In this document: in pieces, positions 18,194-26,734 of the stretch | Layout of the letters: each line of letters opens with the position of its first letter | How positions within the stretch are numbered: the stretch's first letter is position 1 | Source: Sphingomonas sp. Leaf17 | GTDB taxonomy: Bacteria > Pseudomonadota > Alphaproteobacteria > Sphingomonadales > Sphingomonadaceae | Direction: 5' to 3' | DNA: 64,000 bases | NCBI RefSeq assembly: GCF_001421505.1 | Contig: NZ_LMKL01000008.1 | Location: forward strand, 240,881 to 304,880 | The notes under the pieces: model-generated | What the model saw: only the letters and a program-made list of their open reading frames with translations | Database searches by the model: none | What the model was told of the DNA's origin: nothing | Position numbers and translations under genes: made by a program

Positions 18194-19342
18194 TTATTTC
18201 CGTCCCGCGACCCAACGCATACCCCAGCCAAGCCGTTCATCGAGCACCTGCTGGTCGCGGAAATATTCGACGATCCGCGTTGCGTCGAAACTGCCGCCGC
18301 GGTTTTCGATCAGGACGATGCCGCACAGCCGCTGGTCGTTGCGCCCCTCGGTCATCCGTACCTCGATTGGCGGCTGGTCGGGCATCGTCACGGTGACAAC
18401 GCCGTCGGTCTGCTGCCAGTTCGGCACGCCGTCATAGATGTTGGCGAAGACGATGACCCGCTTGACCTCCGCCCAGCGCGCGCCGTTGATCCGCATCGTC
18501 TCGCCGCTCGACACGTCGCCGGTGCGGTCGTCGCCCGACAGCATAATATAGGGGGCGGCGTCGAACGACCCGAAGCTGTTTCCCAGCGCCTGCACCGCGC
18601 CTTTACGCCCATCGGCCAGCTCGAACAGGCAGCCAAGGTCGAGGTCGATCGCGCTGCCACTGCCGAACAGGCCCTTCTTGCCGCGCGACCAGTTGAGGTT
18701 GACGACGATCTCGCCGAAGCTCGCGCCCTTTTTCTCCAGGCTGATCTTCTGGCCCGGCTTGTCGAGCGTCACCTTGCTCAACCGCACCGGCGTCGGGGCG
18801 GGAGCGGGCGGCGGCGGGGCGGCGGGCGCGTCCTCGGCCACGTCGATGCCGAACGACCGGGCCAGCGGGGCAAGACCGCCGGCAAAACCCTGGCCGACCG
18901 CGCGGACCTTCCACTGGCCGTTCCGGCGATAGAGTTCGCCCAGCGTCATCGCCGTCTCGGTCGCCCCGGCCAGCGCAGGCGCATAACGAATGTCACCGAT
19001 ACTCAGCGACACGCCGGTCAACTGCGCCAGCGTCTGCCGCCGCGCCTGACCGTCGTGGATGGTGACACAGAACACGATCCGCGCGATCTCGGCCGGCACG
19101 CGCGTCAGGTCGATGTCGAATCCGCCGCGCGGGCCTGCGCCGGCATCGAAGCGGACGCTGCCGCCGGCACCGGACGGCTGGTTGTAGAACACCATGTCGG
19201 CGTCGTCGCGGACCTTGCCGGTCGCGGTCAACAGATAGGCCGAGGCGTCCGCGTCCACGCCAGCACCGACGTCCCACGCAAAGGCCACCCGCACGCGATC
19301 ACCGGTCACCGGCGCGTTCCCGCCCTGCTGCAAGTCGGTCAT
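18194..19342 (-). CDS. terA: TerA-like protein with two TerD-type domains
   Basis: A 382-residue protein. Residues 1-180 are a TerD domain (RVAFAWDVGAGVDADASAYL, AMTLGELYRRNGQWKVRAVGQGF). After a Pro/Ala linker (about 190-205), a second domain (LSKVTLDKPGQKISLEKKG, LNWSRGKKGLFG, IDLDLGCLFELADG, LSGDDRTGDVSSGETM) resembles the C-terminal half of TerA. The ATG at 19342 has AGGGGATGCGGAC upstream. The position between two TerD-type genes is standard for a ter operon. Confidence 0.88.
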   Translation of the reverse strand: MTDLQQGGNAPVTGDRVRVAFAWDVGAGVDADASAYLLTATGKVRDDADMVFYNQPSGAGGSVRFDAGAGPRGGFDIDLTRVPAEIARIVFCVTIHDGQARRQTLAQLTGVSLSIGDIRYAPALAGATETAMTLGELYRRNGQWKVRAVGQGFAGGLAPLARSFGIDVAEDAPAAPPPPAPAPTPVRLSKVTLDKPGQKISLEKKGASFGEIVVNLNWSRGKKGLFGSGSAIDLDLGCLFELADGRKGAVQALGNSFGSFDAAPYIMLSGDDRTGDVSSGETMRINGARWAEVKRVIVFANIYDGVPNWQQTDGVVTVTMPDQPPIEVRMTEGRNDQRLCGIVLIENRGGSFDATRIVEYFRDQQVLDERLGWGMRWVAGRK

Positions 19343-19362
19343 GTCCGCATCCCCTCGCGCGA

Positions 19363-19944
19363 TCAGAGCGCCGCGGTGATCTGGGGCATCATGTCCTGGA
19401 ACGTCCGACCCGTCGTCTGCTCGCCCAGCGCCTTCATCTCCCAGCCCGCGCCCGTCCGCGCGATCCGCGCCATGACCTGGCCGGTGTGCGACCCCTGCCC
19501 GGTCAGGTCGTAGCGCGCGGTTTCCTTGCCCGTCGTCGCATCGACCAGCCGGCAATAGGCGTTATCGATCCGCTCGAACGTGTCGCCGGTGAAGCTGTTG
19601 ACAGTAAAGATCAGCGTCGTGACGCTGGCCGGCAGGCGCGACAGATCGACGGCGATCGTCTCGTCATCGCCGTCCCCTGCGCCAGTGCGGTTGTCGCCGC
19701 TGTGGACGATGCTGCCGTCCTTGCTGGTCAGCTGGCGGAACCAGACCTGGTCGACCAGCCGGCGGTTCGCGTCGAACAACAGGCAGGAGGCATCAAGGTC
19801 GATGTCGCCGCCGCCACCGCCGAACATGCCGAACAGCCCCTTGGCCTTCTTCACGTCCCAGCCCAGCCCCATCGTCACGCGCGTCAGCGTGCCGCCGTCG
19901 CTCTTTTCCAGACGGACCGTCTGGCCCTTTTGCAGATTGACCAT
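19363..19944 (-). CDS. TerD family protein (TerZ-like)
   Basis: A 193-residue TerD-family protein: MVNLQKGQTVRLEKSDGG, GLGWDVKKAKGLFGMFGGGGG, DIDLDASCLLFDANRR, GDNRTGAGDGDDE. The glycine-rich insertion after GLFGMF and the C-terminal QMVARIART-like region (TGQVMARIARTGAGWEMKALGEQTTG) are typical of the TerZ/TerF-like branch. It is co-directional with terA, 20 bases away. Confidence 0.9.
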   Translation of the reverse strand: MVNLQKGQTVRLEKSDGGTLTRVTMGLGWDVKKAKGLFGMFGGGGGDIDLDASCLLFDANRRLVDQVWFRQLTSKDGSIVHSGDNRTGAGDGDDETIAVDLSRLPASVTTLIFTVNSFTGDTFERIDNAYCRLVDATTGKETARYDLTGQGSHTGQVMARIARTGAGWEMKALGEQTTGRTFQDMMPQITAAL

Positions 19945-20017
19945 GACGGACTCCCGATGACGACTGGGTGATATATGGATGCATCACGCTAGCCGGAACA
20001 TAGCGGGGACGGCAACC

Positions 20018-21100
20018 CTAATCGACGGTCTTCATGGCCCCGCTCCGGCCGGTCAGCCCGGCAAAGGTCGGGTGTGCCGCCCCGTCGATCCGCACCGCAT
20101 CGGGGATGGCCGCGACCACCGCCCCGCCGACCGGCACCGGCAGGTCGCCCGGATCGACCAGCCCCAGTTCGAGCGCGACATGCCACCATGGCAGATTGGC
20201 CCCGGCGAACAGCGCGTAATGGCACCCGCCGCTCATCCGCGGATTGACCTCCAGCAAAGTCTGGCGATCATCCCGGTCGGCGATCATCTGCACATTGACC
20301 AGCCCGTGCAGGCCGAACGCGGCGACCGTGCGCGCGGCCAGTTCGATCGCCGGACCGTCGACCGACAAATGCTGCGCCACCCGCCGCTTGGTGCGCGCGA
20401 CCGCCAGCAGCACCCGGCCATGATCGGCAAGCACATCGACGCTCGTCTCGTCGCCCGGCAGATATTCCATCACCAGCAGCGGCACCGGGGCGGGCTCGGC
20501 CAGCGCGGCGGCGAAGACGGAAACGGGCAGCGTATGTCCGCCACCGGTCATCAGCCGGTCGAACAACGTCTGCGAATCATCGAGCCGCCAGAAGCCGGCG
20601 CCGAACACGCCGCGCGCGGGCTTGACGCACAGGCCGTGGCCGTCGGCGCGCAACGCCGCGACGGCCGCCGCGAACCCCGTCGCCTCGGTCACGCAATAGG
20701 TCTGCGCGACGGGCAGGCCAAAACCGGCGGCGGCGCGGGTAAAGGCGTGCTTGTCGTCGATGATGTCGAGCGTCGCCGGCGACGCGGCCAGCGCAAGGCG
20801 GGTGCCGACCGCGGCAAAATCGGCGGCGAAGGGGGCCAGCATCTCGCGCTGTTCACCCGCCAGGAACAGGTCGACCGCATGCGTGCGGCAGACGTCGAGG
20901 CACCAGTCGCGGTAACCGCCCGCGACATCGTCCGCCTCGATCCACGGTTCGACCAGCGCGACGTCGGCGGCGGTCAACGCGGCGGCGTCGGCGAACGGGT
21001 GCGACGCGATCAGGCGGATTCGGCCGGCATCGGCCATGCGGATTGCGACCAGCGCGTTGCGGACCGAATGCCCCTTGTTGAACCAGACCGTCTTGCCCAC
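20018..21100 (-). CDS. ATP-grasp protein of the Ter biosynthetic module
   Basis: A 360-residue ATP-grasp enzyme, first gene of the operon. TVWFNKGHSVRNALVAIR opens the N-terminal domain; DDKHAFTRAAAGFGLPVA, GLCVKPARGVFGAGFWRL and LLVMEYLPGDETSVDVLAD form the ATP-grasp fold; LLEVNPRMSGGCHYA holds the magnesium-binding residues. I choose GTG at 21100 since the conserved start follows directly; ATG at 21130 is open but its GGGGA lies immediately against it. It probably ligates an amine and a carboxylate in the metabolite pathway of this operon. Confidence 0.87.
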   Translation of the reverse strand: MGKTVWFNKGHSVRNALVAIRMADAGRIRLIASHPFADAAALTAADVALVEPWIEADDVAGGYRDWCLDVCRTHAVDLFLAGEQREMLAPFAADFAAVGTRLALAASPATLDIIDDKHAFTRAAAGFGLPVAQTYCVTEATGFAAAVAALRADGHGLCVKPARGVFGAGFWRLDDSQTLFDRLMTGGGHTLPVSVFAAALAEPAPVPLLVMEYLPGDETSVDVLADHGRVLLAVARTKRRVAQHLSVDGPAIELAARTVAAFGLHGLVNVQMIADRDDRQTLLEVNPRMSGGCHYALFAGANLPWWHVALELGLVDPGDLPVPVGGAVVAAIPDAVRIDGAAHPTFAGLTGRSGAMKTVD

Positions 21101-21130
21101 GCACTCGCCCCACCGCGTGCCCAAGGCCAT

Positions 21131-21720
21131 TCCCCGGGCAAGCGGATCGCATGGAAGCGGGGGTGTGCGGGATCAACCGAAATATGCGCGGTCGCCCACG
21201 GGAGACGGGTTTTCCCGACGAACCTGTTGACGGTTCACCCTGCTGCACCGCGTGGGGGCGATATGGCGCGCGGCGGATGATCGGTGATGACGGCGCGGCG
21301 GCCACACGCTGAACGTCGCGCGTCAGGGCCGATCGACATTCATCGCGATGGCGTCTCTTGTCGATCGTACTCCCGGGTCAAGCCCGGGAGTACGAGGGGA
21401 TCCACCAACATCAGCCGCAAAAGGCCATGTATGTCGATCCGTCCCGTCTAGCGACTTCCCGCGCGTCGGATCCCGACGCCTTTTGCCGCCAATGCGTTGA
21501 TTCGACGTCCCGACCGGCCGGGCCATCCATGGCCTGGGTTGAAACCGTGTTGCCGCGCCGTATCACGAAGCAGCTTCGCGAGGGCGGCACACCCGGCTGA
21601 TCGGCAACGGTAACGCGCCTAGCCGGAAACTCTGGCCTCGTGTTGCCAGACCAGATCGTACGACACGGAATGTTGCAGCCTCGATCGGCCCATACCGCGC
21701 GTTCGATCGAAACCCCATTG
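21131..21720. other. Gene-free stretch with one strong palindrome
   Basis: About 590 bases between the Ter operon and the TPR gene. Short open frames occur on both strands but none has a ribosome site or recognisable content. The clearest structure is a perfect 12-bp inverted repeat, CGTACTCCCGGG at 21366-21377 and its complement at 21383-21394. The promoter of the minus-strand Ter operon should lie at the left end of this stretch, but I cannot place it. Confidence 0.5.
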
Positions 21721-21753
21721 GCAGGGCGCGGATCGTCCACGACCGCGCCCTGC
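21721..21753 (-). terminator. Candidate terminator of the TPR gene
   Basis: An exact 11-bp inverted repeat (GCAGGGCGCGG at 21721-21731, complement at 21743-21753) begins nine bases beyond the stop of the TPR gene. It lacks a long T-run on the minus strand, so termination efficiency is uncertain. Confidence 0.5.
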
Positions 21754-21761
21754 GTCTGGGA

Positions 21762-22130
21762 TCAGCGCGTCGCCATCTGCGCGCCAGGCAGGCGGTTCAG
21801 GCCCGTGCTGGCGACGGCATGCGACGACAGGACCATGCCGTTCGGCAGGTCCATCGCGACGGCCGGGCGGTCCAGCACCGCCGTGTAGAGCGCACGCGCC
21901 TCCGCGCTGCGGTTGGTCTTTGCATAGACCGCGGCAAGGTTGAGCATCAGTTCGGGGCGCTGCGGATAGATCCGGCGCTCGGCGGTCAGCATCCGCTCCG
22001 CCTTGGCCAGATCGCCGCTGGCGATCGCGGTAAAGCCGGTGCGTTCACCCGCCAGCGCCGGCGTGGTCGCCACCAGCGCCAGGGCGAGGGCTGCGCCTGC
22101 ACGGCAGGATGCACGGAACATCGTCATCAT
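21762..22130 (-). CDS. Secreted tetratricopeptide-repeat protein
   Basis: A 122-residue protein with a signal peptide (residues 1-27, ending TTPALA) and one to two TPR helices: FTAIASGDLAKAERMLTAERRIYPQRPELMLNLAAVYAKTNRSAEARALYTAVL. GGGAGA lies just upstream of two consecutive ATG codons at 22130 and 22127. It is probably periplasmic and protein-binding. It sits next to the tonB-exb genes, but the exb terminator separates them. Confidence 0.75.
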   Translation of the reverse strand: MMTMFRASCRAGAALALALVATTPALAGERTGFTAIASGDLAKAERMLTAERRIYPQRPELMLNLAAVYAKTNRSAEARALYTAVLDRPAVAMDLPNGMVLSSHAVASTGLNRLPGAQMATR

Positions 22131-22254
22131 TCATCTCCCGCATGTCCGGCCTCGATTGGTCGGTTACACTTTTGTTACGCGAAGATGTCACTTTCGTGAA
22201 ACGAGTGCAAGCGATGTTGGGCGTTCCGGCACGGCTGGGCAGGCCGCGGGCACG

Positions 22255-22287
22255 AAAAAGGGCGGCCCCGACCGGGACCGCCCTTTT
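22255..22287 (-). terminator. Rho-independent terminator after exbD
   Basis: On the minus strand AAAAGGGCGG (arm 22278-22287) pairs with CCGCCCTTTT (22256-22265), with inner G/C pairing and a T-run ending at 22255. It lies 25 bases beyond the stop of the second exbD, so it ends the tonB-exb transcription unit. Confidence 0.85.
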
Positions 22288-22312
22288 GAACTTTCGGCAT
22301 CGGCGACGACGA

Positions 22313-22741
22313 TCAGAAGTCGTTGCGATACTGCTCGTTGCCGATGAAGCCGAGCTTCGAGACGTTCGACCGCTTGATGACGGCGAGCGTCCGATCGACC
22401 ACTTCATACTTCGCGGCCTTGTCGGGCTGGAAGTGAAGCTCCGGCTCGACAGCCATCGCCGCCGTCTGGTCGAGATACTGGCGAAGCGTCACTTCGTTCA
22501 CCGGCGTCCCGTTCCATGCGACCGTGCCGAGCGGATCGATCGTGATCTTGTTCTTCTCGGCATTGACCGGCGGCTGCTTGGCGTTCGGATCGTTGACGGG
22601 AAGATCGACCTTTACCGCGTGGGTCTGGATCGGGATGGTGATGATGAACATGATGAGAAGCACGAGCATGACGTCGATCAACGGCGTCGTGTTCATGTCC
22701 ATCATGGGTTCGCCTTCTGCGCCCCCAGAACTCATTGCCAT
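22313..22741 (-). CDS. exbD: Biopolymer transport protein ExbD (second copy)
   Basis: A 142-residue protein with one membrane segment (about residues 21-42). MNTTPLIDVMLVLLIMFIITIPIQ contains the essential membrane aspartate of the ExbD/TolR family. The periplasmic domain follows. It is the third exb gene behind tonB and shares the exbB motor. Two different ExbD copies with one ExbB are common in sphingomonads and Xanthomonas. Confidence 0.95.
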   Translation of the reverse strand: MAMSSGGAEGEPMMDMNTTPLIDVMLVLLIMFIITIPIQTHAVKVDLPVNDPNAKQPPVNAEKNKITIDPLGTVAWNGTPVNEVTLRQYLDQTAAMAVEPELHFQPDKAAKYEVVDRTLAVIKRSNVSKLGFIGNEQYRNDF

Positions 22742-22784
22742 GTCGTAATACTCCTGAGACTAGGCCCGGTGTGTCGCGTCCACC

Positions 22785-23270
22785 TTACAGGCGGGCGACA
22801 CCCTCGCCGGGGGGCGGTTCGGAGATGAAGCCGACGCGGGCGAACCCGGCCATCTGCATCGTGTAGATCGTGCCGCCGACGCAGGACCAGTTTACATTCA
22901 CGTCACCGCGGATGTGGGCTTCCGGCAGTTCGAGACCAGCGGCGTTCGCGCCGCCCTGACGGGCGATCTCGGCCTTCAGTTTCTCGACTGCACGATCGAT
23001 CAGTTCCTTGCTCGTCACCGGGGATGTGCCCCAATAGACCGCGCAGGAACCGTCGGGCTTGGACGTCACCGACAGCAGGACGTTTTCAGGTTTCGTCGTC
23101 GTCGGGTCGAACCGGACGTCGGGAAGCTTCAGCTTCACCGACTGGATCACGACCGGGACGGCGATCAGGAAGATGATGAGGAGCACCAGCATGACGTCGA
23201 CCAACGGCGTCGTGTTGATGTCCGACAACGGCTTCTCTTCGGAGGAGTCTCCACCGACACTCATCGACAT
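22785..23270 (-). CDS. exbD: Biopolymer transport protein ExbD (first copy)
   Basis: A 161-residue ExbD with DINTTPLVDVMLVLLIIFLIAVPVVIQ holding the conserved aspartate in the membrane helix (about residues 19-44). Its periplasmic domain is larger than that of the other copy and has two cysteines (in GSCAVYWG and VNWSCVGG) absent from it. It works with ExbB to drive TonB. Confidence 0.95.
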   Translation of the reverse strand: MSMSVGGDSSEEKPLSDINTTPLVDVMLVLLIIFLIAVPVVIQSVKLKLPDVRFDPTTTKPENVLLSVTSKPDGSCAVYWGTSPVTSKELIDRAVEKLKAEIARQGGANAAGLELPEAHIRGDVNVNWSCVGGTIYTMQMAGFARVGFISEPPPGEGVARL

Positions 23271-23297
23271 GTGCGCGCTATCCTATCCATTATATCT

Positions 23298-23352
23298 GCC
23301 GGGGCCTTGTGCGCCCCGGCAAAGGGTCCGGGGACACCGGACCGGTATCCCC
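23298..23352. promoter_or_regulatory. Two hairpins between exbB and exbD
   Basis: GCCGGGGC (23298-23305) pairs with 23313-23320, and a longer imperfect stem spans 23330-23352 (GGGGACACCGG with CCGGTATCCCC). They occupy the intercistronic gap and may stabilise the exbB message or attenuate readthrough. No T-run is present. Confidence 0.45.
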
Positions 23353-23363
23353 GAAACACCTTC

Positions 23364-24155
23364 TTATGCGCGCGACGTCGGCACGCCGCCGGTCTGGCCA
23401 GCGGTGGTCGTCGCTGCAACCGGCTTCGTCAGGCCAGGCTTGCCCGGTGCGGTCGGACGAACCGAACCACCCGAGGCCAGGAAGCCCAGAACGTCGGTCG
23501 AGAAGGCCGACAGGTCACGGGCGATCGACTTGTTGCGCGCCTGCAGCCAGTTGTACGACAGCACGGCCGGAACCGCGACGACCAGGCCGAGTGCGGTCAT
23601 GATGAGCGCCTCGCCGACCGGACCTGCGACGGCGTCGATCGATGCCTGACCGGCCGAACCGATCTTGATGAGTGCGCGGTAGATGCCGATAACCGTTCCG
23701 AACAGGCCGATGAACGGCGAGGTCGAACCCACGGTTGCAAGGAAGGCGAGACCGCCGGCCAGCTTCGAGTTGATGGCGGCTTCCGAACGCGACAGCGAAC
23801 CGTGCAGCCAGTCATGCGCCTCGACCGGATCGGTCAGCTTGCCGTGCTGCTCCTGCGCAGCCAGACCGTCGTCGACGATCTGCTTGTAGGCCGAGTTCTT
23901 CTCCAGCTTGGCCGAACCCTCGCGCAGCGAGTTGGACTGCCAGAAGTTTTCGCGAACGCGCTTGGCCTGGCCCATGATCTTCTGCTGCTCGAACAGCTTC
24001 GAGAACAGGATGTAGAACGACACGATCGACATCAGCACCAATATACCGAACACGGTCTGCGAAATCAGGCCGCCTTCGCGCAGGGCCGGGCCGAGGCCGT
24101 AGGGGTTTGCGCCCGGAGCGGCTGCACCAGCGGCAGCAAGGATGGTGGTCAGCAT
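23364..24155 (-). CDS. exbB: Proton-channel protein ExbB (MotA/TolQ/ExbB family)
   Basis: A 263-residue inner-membrane protein. The apolar segment near residues 32-55, then LAFLATVGSTSPFIGLFGTVIGIYRAL and ALIMTALGLVVAVPAVLSYNWL, are the three helices and conserved motifs of the family. It forms the proton channel with ExbD and energises TonB for the many TonB-dependent receptors expected in such a genome, including the one at 60007-62163. The Pro/Ala-rich C-terminal tail is not conserved. Confidence 0.95.
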   Translation of the reverse strand: MLTTILAAAGAAAPGANPYGLGPALREGGLISQTVFGILVLMSIVSFYILFSKLFEQQKIMGQAKRVRENFWQSNSLREGSAKLEKNSAYKQIVDDGLAAQEQHGKLTDPVEAHDWLHGSLSRSEAAINSKLAGGLAFLATVGSTSPFIGLFGTVIGIYRALIKIGSAGQASIDAVAGPVGEALIMTALGLVVAVPAVLSYNWLQARNKSIARDLSAFSTDVLGFLASGGSVRPTAPGKPGLTKPVAATTTAGQTGGVPTSRA

Positions 24156-24218
24156 GGTTAGGTTCGTCCTCTGATTATATTATTCGGTAGCAAATTTAGT
24201 GACGTCGGTTTGGGGCCT

Positions 24219-24240
24219 GCTCCCCCCGGCGACGGGGGGA
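24219..24240. promoter_or_regulatory. GC hairpin between tonB and exbB
   Basis: CTCCCCCC (24219-24226) and GGGGGGAG (24233-24240) form an 8-bp stem in the tonB-exbB gap. It probably reduces or tunes transcription from tonB into exbB. Confidence 0.4.
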
Positions 24241-24247
24241 GCGAGGA

Positions 24248-24931
24248 TCAATCCTTCGGCAGGGTCCAGCGGATGCGGGCGCCGGATGCCGACCGGATCG
24301 GATTACCCGCCTGGTCAAGCGCCGGCGAATAGCGTCCGCGCCGGGTCATGGCCGTGCAGGCCGCCCGATCCAGCGTCGACGATCCGCTCGACTGGGTCAC
24401 GACGCAATTCTCGACGCGGCCCGACGTGCTGATTTCCCAGCGCATGCCGACCGAACCTTCCTCGCCGGCGCGGATCGCGCTGGGAGGATAGTCGTCGTTG
24501 CTGACCCACGATGCCGGGCTGCCCTTGGCACCAGCCGCCTTGCTGACCACGGGAGCCGGCGGCGCGGGTGGCGACACCGGCGCAGGCGGTGCCGGCGGCG
24601 CGGCGATCGGCGTGGGCACGTACACCTGCGGCGGAGTCGGAACCGTTGCGACCACGACGGGCGGCGGGTTCGGATTCTGCACGATCGGCGGCGGCGACAC
24701 GACGGGTGGCGGCTGCATGGGCGTGTCTGGCGGGGGCGGGGGCGGCTCGTCCGGCGGCGGCGGCGGAGGCGGTGGCTCCACGTCGAACGTATTCAGCTTT
24801 TCCGAGGCCTTCTTGACGTACTGGTACGCAAGGCCCGTGACGAAGGCATAGCCCAGCGCAATGTGAATGAGCGCGACGATGACGATCGCGACCACTTTGC
24901 CACTGGACATCTTCTGGTCAACATAAGCCAT
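24248..24931 (-). CDS. tonB: Energy transducer TonB
   Basis: A 227-residue protein: one N-terminal membrane helix (about residues 13-33), a long proline-rich spacer (about 52-128, with PPPPPPPPDEPPPPPPD) crossing the periplasm, and a C-terminal TonB fold (DYPPSAIRAGEEGSVGMRWEIS, VVTQSSGSSTLDRAACTAMTRRGRYSPA). It leads the tonB-exbB-exbD-exbD run and transmits proton-motive energy to outer-membrane receptors. The 214-base gap to the divergent gene at 25146 should hold its promoter. Confidence 0.95.
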   Translation of the reverse strand: MAYVDQKMSSGKVVAIVIVALIHIALGYAFVTGLAYQYVKKASEKLNTFDVEPPPPPPPPDEPPPPPPDTPMQPPPVVSPPPIVQNPNPPPVVVATVPTPPQVYVPTPIAAPPAPPAPVSPPAPPAPVVSKAAGAKGSPASWVSNDDYPPSAIRAGEEGSVGMRWEISTSGRVENCVVTQSSGSSTLDRAACTAMTRRGRYSPALDQAGNPIRSASGARIRWTLPKD

Positions 24932-25145
24932 TCAGCGACGACACTCCCTAATTTTTCCGTTCTTGATCGCGCGGCCATTCGACCAGCGGACCATGCGACG
25001 AGCCAATATAACCTTACGCAGACCTAAACTTCTAACGAGACGCTAACGCCCGTGCAAACGCTTTGTCTGACGCAACAAACGTACAAGCGCTTGGCGACAG
25101 ATTTATTTCTGTATCGTTCATGACCGCTGGGGTAGCGAACGCCCC

Positions 25146-26036
25146 ATGCATATCACCCGTCGCTGGACCGCCCTCGCCTCGCTGAGCCTTGCAATGGTCG
25201 CCGCCCCGGCCTGCGTTGCCGCACAGGATGCCCCCTTACCGACCGCCGCCACGGCCCCCGGCACGATGCCCGGGACCGGCACACAGGGTGGGCCGGGCTA
25301 TGCCGATCTGGCCGATCTTGTCCTGGCGGCACCGCTCATCGCCGACGTCGCGGTCCGATCGGCGGCGCGGATCAAGCCGGATGAGGCGACCGGACTGGCG
25401 CCGGGCATGGCGCGTTTCTATGTCGAGGCCGACGTGCAGGCGCTCGTGCGCGGCGCGAACGGCCTGCCGCCGCGAATCGGCTATCTGGTCGACGTCCCGA
25501 CCGATGCGCGCGGAAAGGCGCCCAAACTGAAGAAGGCGCGGTTCCTGATCTTTGCCCGTCCGGTGCCGGGCGGCGCGGGCCAGGTCCAGCTGATCGCCCC
25601 CCATGCCCAGCTGGACTGGACCCCCGATACCGACGCCCGCACCCGCGCCATCGCCAAGGAGGTGCTGGACGCGGCCGCGCCGCCGCAGATCACCGGCGTC
25701 GGCAACGCCTTCCATGTCGCCGGCGCGCTGCCGGGCGAGGGCGAAACGCAGATCTTCCTGACGACCGCCGACCAGCGGCCGGTTTCGCTGTCCGTCCTGC
25801 GCCGGCCCGGCGAGCAGCCGCGCTGGGCCGTGGCGCTGAGCGAGATCGTCGACGAGGCCGCCGCCGCACCGCCGCGCGATACCCTGCTGTGGTATCGGCT
25901 GGCCTGCGGTCTGCCCGAGCGGCTGCCCGACACCAGCACCGCGTCGCTGACGCCGGAGGATGCCGCGGTCGCGGTCGCCGACTTCCGGTTCGTCCGCGAC
26001 TCGCTGGGGCCGTGCGGGCGCACCATCGGCGGCTGA
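25146..26036 (+). CDS. Secreted protein of unknown function
   Basis: A 296-residue protein with a clear signal peptide (residues 1-26, ending CVAAQD). The mature part has no motif I recognise; it is moderately hydrophilic with a conserved-looking ARFYVEADVQALVRG block and two cysteines near the C-terminus (CGLPERL and GPCGRT). It is divergent from tonB. Homologues appear to be confined to sphingomonads as far as I can recall, without known function. Confidence 0.75.
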   Translation: MHITRRWTALASLSLAMVAAPACVAAQDAPLPTAATAPGTMPGTGTQGGPGYADLADLVLAAPLIADVAVRSAARIKPDEATGLAPGMARFYVEADVQALVRGANGLPPRIGYLVDVPTDARGKAPKLKKARFLIFARPVPGGAGQVQLIAPHAQLDWTPDTDARTRAIAKEVLDAAAPPQITGVGNAFHVAGALPGEGETQIFLTTADQRPVSLSVLRRPGEQPRWAVALSEIVDEAAAAPPRDTLLWYRLACGLPERLPDTSTASLTPEDAAVAVADFRFVRDSLGPCGRTIGG

Positions 26037-26051
26037 CCGGCCGGGCCGGCG

Positions 26052-26327
26052 TCAGGCGACGGTGATGACCTGCCCGGTGGTCGACAGCGCCTGATCGAGA
26101 AAGACGACGGCGGCATCGACGGCATCGGCCGCACTGCCGGGGCCGGCGATAACGGCGTTGACCCGGCGCACCGGTGCCGATTCGATCGCCAGCGGTCCGA
26201 TCGCGGCGATATCGCGCGCCATCATTACCGGATCACGGTCGGATGCGAACACCAGCACCACCGATTCGGCCGTGGCCGCGCGCACCGCCGCCACCGGATC
26301 GTCGCCGGCCGCCAGCGTCACGCGCAT
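26052..26327 (-). CDS. Small Rossmann-like protein next to folB
   Basis: A 91-residue protein with alternating beta and alpha segments (ESVVLVFASDRDPVMMARDIAAIGPLA, NAVIAGPGSAADAVDAAVVFLDQAL). No active-site motif is evident. Its start overlaps the folB stop by ten bases, so it is translated with folB and may assist it, but there is no direct evidence. Confidence 0.6.
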   Translation of the reverse strand: MRVTLAAGDDPVAAVRAATAESVVLVFASDRDPVMMARDIAAIGPLAIESAPVRRVNAVIAGPGSAADAVDAAVVFLDQALSTTGQVITVA

Positions 26328-26695
26328 GGGCGATGGCGAATCATGGTGACGCCGATCGATTCGCCGTTTTCGGAAATGGCGAGCTTCACGATCTTGACCA
26401 GCACGCGACGCACACGAACATCCTGCAGGAACAGGGTTTCGCAGATATGGTCGGCCACCCCCTCGATCAGCGTGAAATGGACGCCCGGCGGCAGGGCGGT
26501 GGTCGCCGCATGTTTCAGGTCCATGTAGTTTTTCGACGCGGCAAGCGGCGTATCGGGGTCGAAGCGCGGCGGAATGTCGAGATCGACGGTGAGCGAGATG
26601 CGCAGCGGCTGCGGCAGATGCGTCTCCTCCGAATAGATGCCGGTCAGGACCTGCACCACCATGTCGTGGACTTCGAGCTGGAGACTGTCGTTCAT
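26318..26695 (-). CDS. folB: Dihydroneopterin aldolase
   Basis: A 125-residue protein with the FolB/tunnelling fold pattern: LEVHDMVVQVLTGIYSEETHLPQPLRISL, NYMDLKHAATTAL, FTLIEGVADHICETLF and VRRVLVKIVKLAISENGESIGV. The catalytic lysine and glutamate region (FTLIEGVADHI) is present. It makes 6-hydroxymethyl-7,8-dihydropterin for folate synthesis. ATG at 26695 begins closer to the family start than 26707. Confidence 0.85.
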   Translation of the reverse strand: MNDSLQLEVHDMVVQVLTGIYSEETHLPQPLRISLTVDLDIPPRFDPDTPLAASKNYMDLKHAATTALPPGVHFTLIEGVADHICETLFLQDVRVRRVLVKIVKLAISENGESIGVTMIRHRPCA

Positions 26696-26734
26696 GCCGC
26701 GCCGCATAGCATAGCGGTGGACGGAGGGAAGCCG

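Noticed and set aside
21358..21740. Short open frames on both strands in the gap before the TPR gene
   Set aside because: No ribosome sites or domains, and one runs across a strong palindrome; not supported as genes.
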